Shown: positions 11,083 through 19,049 of the stretch, in pieces
Position numbering within the stretch: position 1 is the stretch's first letter
Layout of the letters: each line of letters starts with the position of its first letter
Source of the DNA: an uncultured Pelagibacteraceae bacterium
GTDB taxonomy: Bacteria > Pseudomonadota > Alphaproteobacteria > Pelagibacterales > Pelagibacteraceae
Direction of reading: 5' to 3'
Length of the DNA: 49,999 bases
NCBI GenBank assembly: GCA_902604545.1
Contig: CACKZG010000003.1
Span: 1-49,999 of the forward strand
Made by a program: the position numbers and the translations under genes
Notes under the pieces: model-generated
The model's input: the letters and a program-made list of their open reading frames with translations, nothing else
What the model was told of the DNA's origin: nothing
Databases searched by the model: none

Positions 11083-12219
11083 ATGCTATTACAAAAAATT
11101 CAAAGTTTAATAATTTTGTTAGGATCTTCTTTTAATTTTTTATTTTTCCAATTTAAAAAAAAAAGAGATTTTGTTTTTTTTTCAGAGTCTCATAATTATA
11201 AATTAAATTACATAGATTTACTTAATAATCTTAATAAGGAACCTTATATAACATCATTAATTACATCAGATATAAATGAATATTTTGATTTTAAAAAAAA
11301 TAATTATGACGTTTATTATATCGGAAAAGGATTTTTTAGAACTGTAATTTTCAACTTTTTAAGCTGTAAATATATGATTATGACTATGACAGATTTAGGA
11401 AATAATCTAAATAAATCTTTGTTTTGTGAGAATTACGTTTATTTTTTTCATTGTATGCACAGCACACATAAAATCTATACTCCAAAAGCTTTTGACAATT
11501 ATGATATTATATTTTCTGTTGGAGCATTTCAAACTAATGAAATAAAAAAGAATGAAAACATAAACAATTTAAAAAAAAAAAAAATTTACGAAACTGGTTA
11601 TTTTTATTTAGATTATCTTGAAAAAAACTCTAACAAATCAATAGCTAAAACAAATTGTATTTTATTTGCCCCAAGTTGGAATTACGACGAAGATAGTTTG
11701 TTTAATAAGTATGCAGATTTAATAATTGATAATTTAATAAAATCAGGTTTTAATGTAATTTTTCGACCCCATCCAGAGATAATAAAAAGAAATAAAAGTC
11801 AATATCTTTTTATTTTAAATAAGTTTGGAACTAGTGAAAATTTTATCCTAGATTTAAGTCCCTCTAATGTTCAGGCTATGGAAAAGGCTTCATTGCTTAT
11901 TACAGATAACTCGGCAATATCAATTGAGTTCTCTTTTGCATTTTATAGACCTGTAATTTTTATAGATTATAAAGAGAAAATTCATAATAAAAATTATCAT
12001 TCTATTAGCAGTTCCACATTTGAAAGTGAATTTAAAAAAGAAATTGCCTTGTCTGTTACAATTAAAGAGATTAACAAGTTAAATCTTATTTGCGAAGATA
12101 CTATCAAAAATTATAAATTTAATATTCATAAAACTGATGTGTTAAAGAAAAATTTTTTATCAAATATTTCTAAATCTTCTGAAGTAGCAGCTCAATTTCT
12201 AATGAATGATAATAAATAA
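11083..12219 (+). CDS. CDP-glycerol:poly(glycerophosphate) glycerophosphotransferase-like protein
   Basis: FHCMHSTHKIYTPKAFDNYDIIFSVGAFQTNEI, ILFAPSWNYDEDS, FRPHPE, ASLLITDNSAISIEF motifs. Confidence 0.75.
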   Translation: MLLQKIQSLIILLGSSFNFLFFQFKKKRDFVFFSESHNYKLNYIDLLNNLNKEPYITSLITSDINEYFDFKKNNYDVYYIGKGFFRTVIFNFLSCKYMIMTMTDLGNNLNKSLFCENYVYFFHCMHSTHKIYTPKAFDNYDIIFSVGAFQTNEIKKNENINNLKKKKIYETGYFYLDYLEKNSNKSIAKTNCILFAPSWNYDEDSLFNKYADLIIDNLIKSGFNVIFRPHPEIIKRNKSQYLFILNKFGTSENFILDLSPSNVQAMEKASLLITDNSAISIEFSFAFYRPVIFIDYKEKIHNKNYHSISSSTFESEFKKEIALSVTIKEINKLNLICEDTIKNYKFNIHKTDVLKKNFLSNISKSSEVAAQFLMNDNK

Positions 12220-12241
12220 TTTTTCAAATTTTAAGATCGAT

Positions 12242-12259
12242 AATTTTTAATTAAAAATT
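12242..12259. terminator. Perfect AT-only palindrome between convergent genes, possible bidirectional terminator
   Basis: AATTTTTAATTAAAAATT in the gap between ORFs ending at 12219 (+) and 12262 (-). Confidence 0.3.
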
Positions 12260-12261
12260 GT

Positions 12262-13116
12262 TTATTTTGTTTTTTTTATTTTAACAAAAGTAACTGAGCT
12301 GTGTGAGTCAAGTTCTGTGTTAGGTAAATCAAAGTATTTTTTGTAATTTTTTGATAAAATTGGACTTTCTGTTTTCTCAAGTTTTTTAACTTTACTTTTC
12401 AACTTAAATATTGGTGGAAATTCAAAATATTTATCGATATTCTTATTGACATAATAAAAGTCGAATTTATTAGGCTTTTGATCTCTAAGTCTTGATTTTA
12501 AAATATCATTAGAAAAATAATAATTTTTTAAAATTTTTTTTTTTAGAATCATTGAAATAAAAATTAGTAAGGATTTAATCATACTTTTAAATGTAAGATG
12601 ATGATTAAACCCTTTATGTCGATAAGCGTGTTTTAAAGTATATAAATCTCCCTTTCCAACTGGATAATTATCATCAAATATTACGTTGTTAATGCCATAC
12701 CATTTACATTGCATCAATCTTTCAATTTGATTCTGATGATCATCAAAAAATACTAGTGAATTTTTTGGAATATTTTTAAAATTTTGATTTTTAAAATCTA
12801 TATTTGAATATTCTATTTTCTTGGAAATATATTCTCGATTTGAAAGATCGGGATCTATTGATAAAATTTTTGAATTAGGTAAAACTTTTTCGATTAACCA
12901 ACTAGTTTGGCCTTTAAAGACACCAGATTCAATTACAAACTTTGGTTTAATTTTTCTTAGAAAATAATACAAACCAAACATATTACCAAAAAACATTCCC
13001 CCTTTATTATTCTTAATTGGTCTATTTTTATACAAACGATAAAAATCAAATAAGTATTTCTTTAATTCTTTTTTATTTAAATTACTAAAATTTTTTCTAA
13101 AAGGACGAACGGTCAT
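12262..13116 (-). CDS. SAM-dependent methyltransferase-like / cephalosporin hydroxylase-like protein
   Basis: FVIESGVFKGQTSWLIEKVLPNSKILSIDPDLSNREYIS resembles a class I methyltransferase motif I and acidic motif. Confidence 0.6.
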   Translation of the reverse strand: MTVRPFRKNFSNLNKKELKKYLFDFYRLYKNRPIKNNKGGMFFGNMFGLYYFLRKIKPKFVIESGVFKGQTSWLIEKVLPNSKILSIDPDLSNREYISKKIEYSNIDFKNQNFKNIPKNSLVFFDDHQNQIERLMQCKWYGINNVIFDDNYPVGKGDLYTLKHAYRHKGFNHHLTFKSMIKSLLIFISMILKKKILKNYYFSNDILKSRLRDQKPNKFDFYYVNKNIDKYFEFPPIFKLKSKVKKLEKTESPILSKNYKKYFDLPNTELDSHSSVTFVKIKKTK

Positions 13117-13142
13117 AACTTATTAAAATTAAAAAACTTTAT

Positions 13143-14159
13143 TTAAGTTGAACTATAAGTTGTTTCATTATTGATATGGTTAAATTTATAAGTTTCACCC
13201 ATATAATCTGCATTACCAAGAGAACAATCAACACATAAGTCATATTTTTTTTTAAAACCTTTTTTTCTTTTTTGAATTGTATCTTTTGAAAATAAGGTAT
13301 TCACATAACCATCTTTTTTAATATTTGATATCTTAATATCATTACTATAATCAATACAACACAATCCAAGATTACCATTCCAATACACTACAGATTGATT
13401 CCTTGGAATATTGCAAATTGGATAATCAAAATTAAATTGCTTTCTTTTGAATTTATCTTCTTTTGGCAATAAAAAGCTCCATTTATTTTTAATTTCTTTT
13501 GTTGTGTGAGATCCCATACTTAATGATTTAAAATATATACTATCTGCACCTATTTCTTTAGCCCAAACAATCATGTCTTCTTTTTCTTTCATTGAAAGTG
13601 AAGTTATTAAAGTTTGAATTGATATATCTAATTTTTTTGGATTGTATTTTTTTTTTACACTTAAAAATGTTTCGATATTTTTTTTTATCTGTTTAAAATC
13701 TGATCCTATTCTGTAAGTATCATGTGACTCATTTGAAAAACCATCCACACAAAGATGAATTGATGATAATCCAGCTTTAATAAGTTTTTCTGAATTCATT
13801 TCATTAATAGCTGTAACATTAGTGCTAATAAAAGTCTTAAATCCATTTTTGTGAGCATAATCAACAAATTTATATATTCCCTTATTTAGCATTGGTTCAC
13901 CCGCAAAATTCATGGAGATTATTGGTTTTTTTTTATATTTATATAAATCATCAATTATACTTTTAAATACACTAAACTCCATAAATCCAAGTTTTCTATC
14001 CATTCCATAAGTAGTTGGGCAAACTGGACATTTTAAATTACACACATTTGTAGGTTCAATAATTATTTCGTCAGGTATTTTTTTAAATAGAAAGTCAGGT
14101 ACATAAATTTTAATTATTCTTTTTATAATATATTTAATTAATTGAGTTAAAAATCTCAT
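13143..14159 (-). CDS. Radical SAM protein with SPASM-like C-terminus
   Basis: EPTNVCNLKCPVCPT (CxxxCxxC), GEPMLNKGIYKFVDYAHKNG, C-terminal Cys cluster (LGLCCIDYS..CVDCSLGNADYMG). Likely start is MRFLTQ at 14159; the ORF extension to 14324 runs through tRNA-Leu remnant DNA. Confidence 0.88.
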   Translation of the reverse strand: MRFLTQLIKYIIKRIIKIYVPDFLFKKIPDEIIIEPTNVCNLKCPVCPTTYGMDRKLGFMEFSVFKSIIDDLYKYKKKPIISMNFAGEPMLNKGIYKFVDYAHKNGFKTFISTNVTAINEMNSEKLIKAGLSSIHLCVDGFSNESHDTYRIGSDFKQIKKNIETFLSVKKKYNPKKLDISIQTLITSLSMKEKEDMIVWAKEIGADSIYFKSLSMGSHTTKEIKNKWSFLLPKEDKFKRKQFNFDYPICNIPRNQSVVYWNGNLGLCCIDYSNDIKISNIKKDGYVNTLFSKDTIQKRKKGFKKKYDLCVDCSLGNADYMGETYKFNHINNETTYSST

Positions 14160-14183
14160 ATGTACTTCAATATATATATTTAA

Positions 14184-14215
14184 GATGAAATTGATAGATA
14201 CAAAGGACTTAAAAT
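14184..14215 (+). repeat. Degenerate tRNA-Leu 5'-half remnant
   Basis: gatgaaattgatagatacaaaggacttaaaat matches ggtgaaattggtagacacaaaggacttaaaat of the full tRNA-Leu at 29/32 positions. Confidence 0.8.
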
Positions 14216-14220
14216 AAAAA

Positions 14221-14340
14221 AAGATGAGTAAAAAAAATTTACTTATTACTCTTGTTGAATTATAAATATTAGCATAAACACTCATGAAATTCATTAATGC
14301 CCTCGTGGTGAAATTGGTAGACACTAAGGACTTAAAAGCC
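14221..14340 (+). repeat. Left direct repeat: tRNA-Leu upstream region plus truncated tRNA-Leu (tRNA part from 14299)
   Basis: Near-identical to 16290-16407 (…aattataaatattagcataaa[c/t]actcatgaaattcattaatgccctcgtggtgaaattggtagacac[t/a]aaggacttaaaa); diverges after the anticodon loop. Confidence 0.92.
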
Positions 14341-14347
14341 GAGGGAT

Positions 14348-14384
14348 AGTAGTTAAAGTCAGTCCATAGTAGTCAAAGGCAGTC
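14348..14384. repeat. 20-bp-period imperfect direct repeat at left end of the tRNA-Leu cassette
   Basis: agtagttaaagtcagtc (14348-14364) and agtagtcaaaggcagtc (14368-14384). Confidence 0.6.
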
Positions 14385-14389
14385 TTAAC

Positions 14390-14401
14390 ATCCTATAAAA
14401 T
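14390..14401. repeat. Left copy of a 12-bp cassette-end inverted repeat
   Basis: ATCCTATAAAAT; exact reverse complement at 16253-16264. Confidence 0.65.
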
Positions 14402-14500
14402 ATCATAATTTTAATTTAGCTTTTAATTAAGGTTAGAAATTTAAGTTAAATGAATTAGCTCAAACTAGAGCATAGTTAGATAATATGTTATTATACTATT

Positions 14501-14707
14501 ATGAAATCAACAAATTTAAGAACAATTGGGATTGTTATTCTTGTAATATCTATAATGTATCCACTTAATATTATGTTAAGCACAGGTCATACTTTTAAGA
14601 TGGCTCTGTTAGGCGGTGTTGGAAATTTTACATTACTGAGTGAAATTGGATTCATTGTAGGAGTTATTTTAATTGTAATATCCTTTTTGAAAAAAAAATC
14701 TAAATAA
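14501..14707 (+). CDS. Small membrane protein (two predicted TM segments), cassette cargo
   Basis: 68 aa: IGIVILVISIMYPLNIML ... IGFIVGVILIVISFL KKKSK; overlaps the start of the next gene. Confidence 0.7.
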   Translation: MKSTNLRTIGIVILVISIMYPLNIMLSTGHTFKMALLGGVGNFTLLSEIGFIVGVILIVISFLKKKSK

Positions 14708-16239
14708 TGAAAAAGTTTTTTCTGGTTTTTATTCTACTTTTTTTTCCTTTTACAAATGGATTTGCAAAATTTGAAAATTTAGCTGAAGTTTTAAAATTTC
14801 AAAACAATTGGAAGAAACATGGTACCATTTATTATAAAGGCTCAAAATACTCAATTCATACTAAACAAGATTATAAGGGAATAAATAAAGTTTTGAGAAA
14901 AATGGTAAGTATCCAAAAACGTGATCCTAATACGAACAAAAGACTTAGATCTTACTATATTGTGTACACAGAGAATTATACTTATTACCACAAATTATCT
15001 ATACCAAATGAAAGCAAAAGCAATGGATGGTATATTTATGAAAATGTGAAAGGTCAGTGGTACACTGAAAGAAGATTTTTTATCGATAGAAGAGATCTAA
15101 ATAACAGGAAATATTATGGGATATATAAAAGAAAAAATAATGGAAAATCAATTATAGGTCTTTATGAAACAAATGATGGATCTAGGGGTAACTGGACAGC
15201 TTATGAGTATGAGAAGAAGTTTTATTCTGAAGATGGATTATCCAAATCAAGAATTAAAGAAGAAGTTTTAAAAGCAAAAAAATATCTACCAAAGTTATAT
15301 GAAATTGAGGATTTACTTAAGAATATTGAAGTAAAATATTATGCTCAAGTAAAAAAGAATGGAAATACTCAAATTGTTGAAAAAAGTGACCGAGACGAAC
15401 TACCACTAGATCTACAAAGTGAAAAAGAAAAAATAGCTAAAGAAAAAAAAGAGTTAGAAATAAAGAAAAAGAAAATAGATGAAGAAAGAAAAATATTGGA
15501 AGAAGAAAAAGAAAGACTAAAAAAAGAAAAACAAATTGAGTTAGAGCAAAACAAATTGTATGCGTTTAGCTCTGGTTCTGGTTTTATTACAGAACAAGGA
15601 AATAATGGTACTGTTGTAACTAATGAACATGTTGTAAGTGGATGTGATTCAGTTTTATTGTCTCACAAAGGTGAAAAAATTAAGGCAAGAATATTTGCTA
15701 CTGATCCAACTAACGATTTAGCTATTTTAAAAGCTAAGATATATTCATCATTTGTTTATCCAGTTTCATTAAGTGATGCTAAATTATTAGAAGATGTAAT
15801 AATTGCTGGATTCCCTCTAGGAAAGGAAGTTAGTGCTGCAATAAAGATTTCCAAAGGTAGTGTTTCTTCTTTAGCAGGTTATGGAGACAATTATTCTAAT
15901 TTTCAAACAGATGCTGCTTTGAACCAAGGCAATAGTGGAGGTCCTATAATAAATAAAAAAGGAAATGTAGTTGGAGTTGCTGTTGCAAATTATGGAAAAA
16001 AAGAGGGAATTGAGAGTTTTAATTTTGGAGTCAAATCTTCAACACTAAGAGCTTTCGCTAATTCTAACGGTATTAATTTTACCTATCCAAATACTAGAGA
16101 TTTAACAAATGCCAAACTAGGAGAGGTAATAACAGAGGGAACAGTATTTATAGAATGTCATATGACTTTAGCAAATATAAAAAAAATATTTAGTGAAATT
16201 GAAAAAAATAAAAAAGCCATCTACGAAAAATATAAATAA
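14707..16239 (+). CDS. Secreted trypsin-like (HtrA/S1C-like) serine protease with novel N-terminal region and charged coiled coil, cassette cargo
   Basis: Signal peptide; Lys/Glu-rich coiled coil; catalytic motifs TNEHVV (His), DPTNDLAIL (Asp), LNQGNSGGPI (Ser). Confidence 0.85.
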   Translation: MKKFFLVFILLFFPFTNGFAKFENLAEVLKFQNNWKKHGTIYYKGSKYSIHTKQDYKGINKVLRKMVSIQKRDPNTNKRLRSYYIVYTENYTYYHKLSIPNESKSNGWYIYENVKGQWYTERRFFIDRRDLNNRKYYGIYKRKNNGKSIIGLYETNDGSRGNWTAYEYEKKFYSEDGLSKSRIKEEVLKAKKYLPKLYEIEDLLKNIEVKYYAQVKKNGNTQIVEKSDRDELPLDLQSEKEKIAKEKKELEIKKKKIDEERKILEEEKERLKKEKQIELEQNKLYAFSSGSGFITEQGNNGTVVTNEHVVSGCDSVLLSHKGEKIKARIFATDPTNDLAILKAKIYSSFVYPVSLSDAKLLEDVIIAGFPLGKEVSAAIKISKGSVSSLAGYGDNYSNFQTDAALNQGNSGGPIINKKGNVVGVAVANYGKKEGIESFNFGVKSSTLRAFANSNGINFTYPNTRDLTNAKLGEVITEGTVFIECHMTLANIKKIFSEIEKNKKAIYEKYK

Positions 16240-16252
16240 TGGTTCTAATGGG

Positions 16253-16264
16253 ATTTTATAGGAT
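16253..16264. repeat. Right copy of the 12-bp cassette-end inverted repeat
   Basis: ATTTTATAGGAT, reverse complement of 14390-14401. Confidence 0.65.
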
Positions 16265-16266
16265 AA

Positions 16267-16285
16267 CTTGGACATGACTTGGACA
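16267..16285. repeat. Paired 11-bp-spaced motif CTTGGACA-tga-CTTGGACA (putative arm-type site)
   Basis: Exact 8-mer at 16267 and 16278, adjacent to the inverted repeat at the right cassette end. Confidence 0.55.
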
Positions 16286-16289
16286 GAGG

Positions 16290-16407
16290 AAGATAAAATT
16301 AAAAAATTTTACTTATTAGGGTTGTTCAATTATAAATATTAGCATAAATACTCATGAAATTCATTAATGCCCTCGTGGTGAAATTGGTAGACACAAAGGA
16401 CTTAAAA
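16290..16407 (+). repeat. Right direct repeat (full tRNA-Leu copy side)
   Basis: Matches 14221-14338. Confidence 0.9.
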
Positions 16408-16454
16408 TCCTTGCCGCTTGCGGAGTGCCAGTTCGAGTCTGGCCGAGGGCACCA
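16369..16454 (+). tRNA. tRNA-Leu(TAA), CCA encoded
   Basis: Acceptor gccctcg/cgagggc, anticodon loop CTTAAAA within AAGGA/TCCTT stem, variable arm gccgcttgcggagt, T-arm gttcgagtc, CCA at 16452-16454. Confidence 0.97.
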
Positions 16455-16458
16455 CTAA

Positions 16459-17229
16459 ATGCAAAATCCACAAGTAATATCTGATAATAACAAAAAATCG
16501 TTAAAGATAAAAAAAATTTTAACAAAAAAAATTATTAGTAATAAATTTAAACAAGATAATCTAGTTATTGTTATTGGTGGAGATGGTTTTATGCTCCAAA
16601 CGTTAAAGAAAAATAAGAATTCTAAAAAAAAATTTTATGGAATTAATTCAGGAAATTATGGTTTTCTAATGAATAAATTTTCATCCAAAAATATAATTAA
16701 AAATTTATCTAGAGCTAACATGATTTCTATTTCTCCATTGGAAATGATTGTAAAAAATAGAAATAATCAATTAAAAAAATCATTAGCTATTAATGAAGTT
16801 TCTGTATTGAGACAAAGCAGACAAGCTGCGTCGTTATCAATTAAACATGGTTCAAAAAAGGTCATTAAAAATTTAGTTTCTGATGGAGTACTCGTTTCAA
16901 CGCCTGCTGGTAGCACTGCTTATAACCTTTCTGTACATGGTCCTATTTTAAGTTTAAATTCAAAAAAATTATCTATAGCTCCAATAAGTCCATTTAGACC
17001 AAGAAGATGGAAGGGTAAAATTGTCAATGATAAATTAAAAATTATTATTACTAATTTAAATCCTTCGAAAAGACCCATAAGCGCAGTTGCTGATAATTTA
17101 GAAGTAAGATATGCTAAATCTATTATAGTTAAGATTAATAATAAGATTAAGTTCAATCTTTTGTATGACAAAAATAGAAGTTTACAAAAAAAAATTAAGA
17201 TTGAACAACTAAGAAATGAAACAAATTAA
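16459..17229 (+). CDS. nadK: NAD kinase
   Basis: VIGGDGFMLQTLKK, GINSGNYGFLMN, NEVSVLR, DGVLVSTPAGSTAYNLS, PISPFRPRRWKG. Confidence 0.93.
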   Translation: MQNPQVISDNNKKSLKIKKILTKKIISNKFKQDNLVIVIGGDGFMLQTLKKNKNSKKKFYGINSGNYGFLMNKFSSKNIIKNLSRANMISISPLEMIVKNRNNQLKKSLAINEVSVLRQSRQAASLSIKHGSKKVIKNLVSDGVLVSTPAGSTAYNLSVHGPILSLNSKKLSIAPISPFRPRRWKGKIVNDKLKIIITNLNPSKRPISAVADNLEVRYAKSIIVKINNKIKFNLLYDKNRSLQKKIKIEQLRNETN

Positions 17230-17270
17230 TTTACTTTAAATCAAACATATTTGTATATAGTAGTTTTTAG

Positions 17271-17993
17271 ATGAAAGATTTTAAAGATATTACTGCTGTT
17301 ATCCTTGCTGGTGGTAAAGGTACAAGACTTGCTGAGCTAACAAGGCTTAAGCCTAAACCTTTAATTAAAATTGGCACCAAACCAATAATTTGGCACATTA
17401 TGAAAATTTATTCATTTTATGGAATTAACAAATTTGTAATTTGCTTAGGTTTCAAAGGCAATCTAATTAAAAAAGAATTATTGAAATATAGAAATCTAGA
17501 GAACTGGGATATAAATTTTGTAAACACAGGTATTAATACAATGACAGGTGGAAGAATAAAAAAAGTTAGAAATTTTGTTAAAAATGATAAGTTTTTTTGT
17601 GTCTCTTATGGAGATGGATTAAGTGATATAAAAGTAGATAAGCTAATTAAGTTTCATCAAAAAAAGAAAAAAGCCGCAACCTTGACTGCAGTAAGATATA
17701 AAAATCCAAAAGGTATTTTATCTATCTCTCAAAATTCTGAAGTTGCTAAAATTAAAGAAAAACCAATGGAATATATTAATGGAGGTTTTTTTATTTTAAC
17801 TAATAAAATTTTTAAATATTTAAAAAATAATAAAAGTATTTTTGAAGAAGACTGTTTGCCACAATTATCTAAAACCAAACAATTAAATGCATATAAACAT
17901 AATGGTTTTTGGGCCTGTATGGATACCATGAGAGAAAAAATTGAAATTAATAATATTTGGAAAAAGAAAAAAGCTCTCTGGAAAGTGTGGTAA
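17271..17993 (+). CDS. rfbF: Glucose-1-phosphate cytidylyltransferase-like nucleotidyltransferase
   Basis: VILAGGKGTRLAELTRLKPKPLIKIGTKPIIWHIMKIYSFYGINKFVICLGFKG; NTMTGGRIKK; next to rfbG/rfbH-like genes. Confidence 0.85.
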   Translation: MKDFKDITAVILAGGKGTRLAELTRLKPKPLIKIGTKPIIWHIMKIYSFYGINKFVICLGFKGNLIKKELLKYRNLENWDINFVNTGINTMTGGRIKKVRNFVKNDKFFCVSYGDGLSDIKVDKLIKFHQKKKKAATLTAVRYKNPKGILSISQNSEVAKIKEKPMEYINGGFFILTNKIFKYLKNNKSIFEEDCLPQLSKTKQLNAYKHNGFWACMDTMREKIEINNIWKKKKALWKVW

Positions 17994-18002
17994 TTTATAA
18001 TT

Positions 18003-19049
18003 GTGAGACCTACAAAGAAATACTGGAAAAATAAAAAAATTTTAATTACTGGTCATACAGGTTTTATGGGTTCCTGGCTGTGTTTAGTTCTAAAGTTATA
18101 TGGGTGCAAAATATACGGAATATCTAATAAGGAATATACAAAACCATCATTATTTAAAATAATGAAAATTGATAAATTAATCTTCAAACATTTTGTCATC
18201 GACATAAACGATTTTAAAAAATTAAAAAATATTTTTAAAATAATAGAACCAGATATAATTTTTCATTTAGCAGCCCAACCGCTTGTTAAATATTCAATAC
18301 TTAATCCAATTGAAACTTTTAAAACCAATGTAATTGGGACTGTAAATGTTTGTGAAGCATCAAGAAATTTAAAAAAATTAAGTAAATTAATCTTAATTAC
18401 AACAGACAAATGTTATAAAAATTCTAATTCAAAAAAAATAAAGTTTTTTAATGAAAGTAGTGAGTTAGGGGGTGGAGATCCTTACTCATCGAGTAAAGCT
18501 TGTGCAGAAATTGCTATACATGCATACCAAAACATTTTTTTTAAAAATAAAAAAGTTAAAATTTCATCAGCTAGAGCGGGTAATATCATTGGTGGAGGAG
18601 ACTGGGCAAAAGATAGATTAGTGCCAGATATATATAGATCTTTGCATAGTAAGAAATTTCTTAAAATTAGGTATCCAAATGCCACAAGACCTTGGCAACA
18701 TGTATTAGATGTTATAAATGGTTATTTATTACTTGCACAATCAAATTACTCAGGTGCATGGAATTTTGGCCCTAGTTTAAAGAAAACATTTAAGGTTAAG
18801 GATATTTTGTTGAATATAAAAAGAAGAAATCCAAAGTTAATATGGAAAATTTTAAAACCAAAAGAAGTTCAAGAATCAATTAATTTAAATCTTGATATAA
18901 AAAAAGCAAAAAACATATTGAAATGGCAACCAAAATGGAAAATAAAAAAAACTCTTGAAGAGACAAATAAGTGGTATGAAAATTTTTATAATAAAAAGAA
19001 TATAAATTATTTAACCATTAAACAAATAAAGGATTTTTTTAAATTATGA
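18003..19049 (+). CDS. rfbG: CDP-glucose 4,6-dehydratase-like SDR (GTG start)
   Basis: ITGHTGFMGSWLCLVL, FHLAAQPLVKYSILNPIETFKTNVIGTVNVCEA, ITTDKCYKN, YSSSKACAE. Confidence 0.88.
   Translation: MRPTKKYWKNKKILITGHTGFMGSWLCLVLKLYGCKIYGISNKEYTKPSLFKIMKIDKLIFKHFVIDINDFKKLKNIFKIIEPDIIFHLAAQPLVKYSILNPIETFKTNVIGTVNVCEASRNLKKLSKLILITTDKCYKNSNSKKIKFFNESSELGGGDPYSSSKACAEIAIHAYQNIFFKNKKVKISSARAGNIIGGGDWAKDRLVPDIYRSLHSKKFLKIRYPNATRPWQHVLDVINGYLLLAQSNYSGAWNFGPSLKKTFKVKDILLNIKRRNPKLIWKILKPKEVQESINLNLDIKKAKNILKWQPKWKIKKTLEETNKWYENFYNKKNINYLTIKQIKDFFKL

Larger units (their letters stand above)
14299..16407. mobile_element. tRNA-Leu-nested cassette (~2.07 kb repeat-to-repeat), no integrase
   Basis: Bounded by tRNA-Leu direct repeats; ends carry a 12-bp inverted repeat (ATCCTATAAAAT 14390-14401 / ATTTTATAGGAT 16253-16264) and short direct-repeat pairs; encloses two ORFs only. 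Confidence 0.7.

Noticed and set aside
14160-14324. N-terminal extension of the radical SAM ORF (MSTNFTTRALMNFMSVYANIYNST...)
   Set aside because: It is translated from tRNA-Leu remnant and repeat DNA; MRFLTQ at 14159 is a more natural start.
14184-16454. Transposon/IS element
   Set aside because: No transposase ORF, and the flanking repeats are tRNA-derived and far longer than a target-site duplication.
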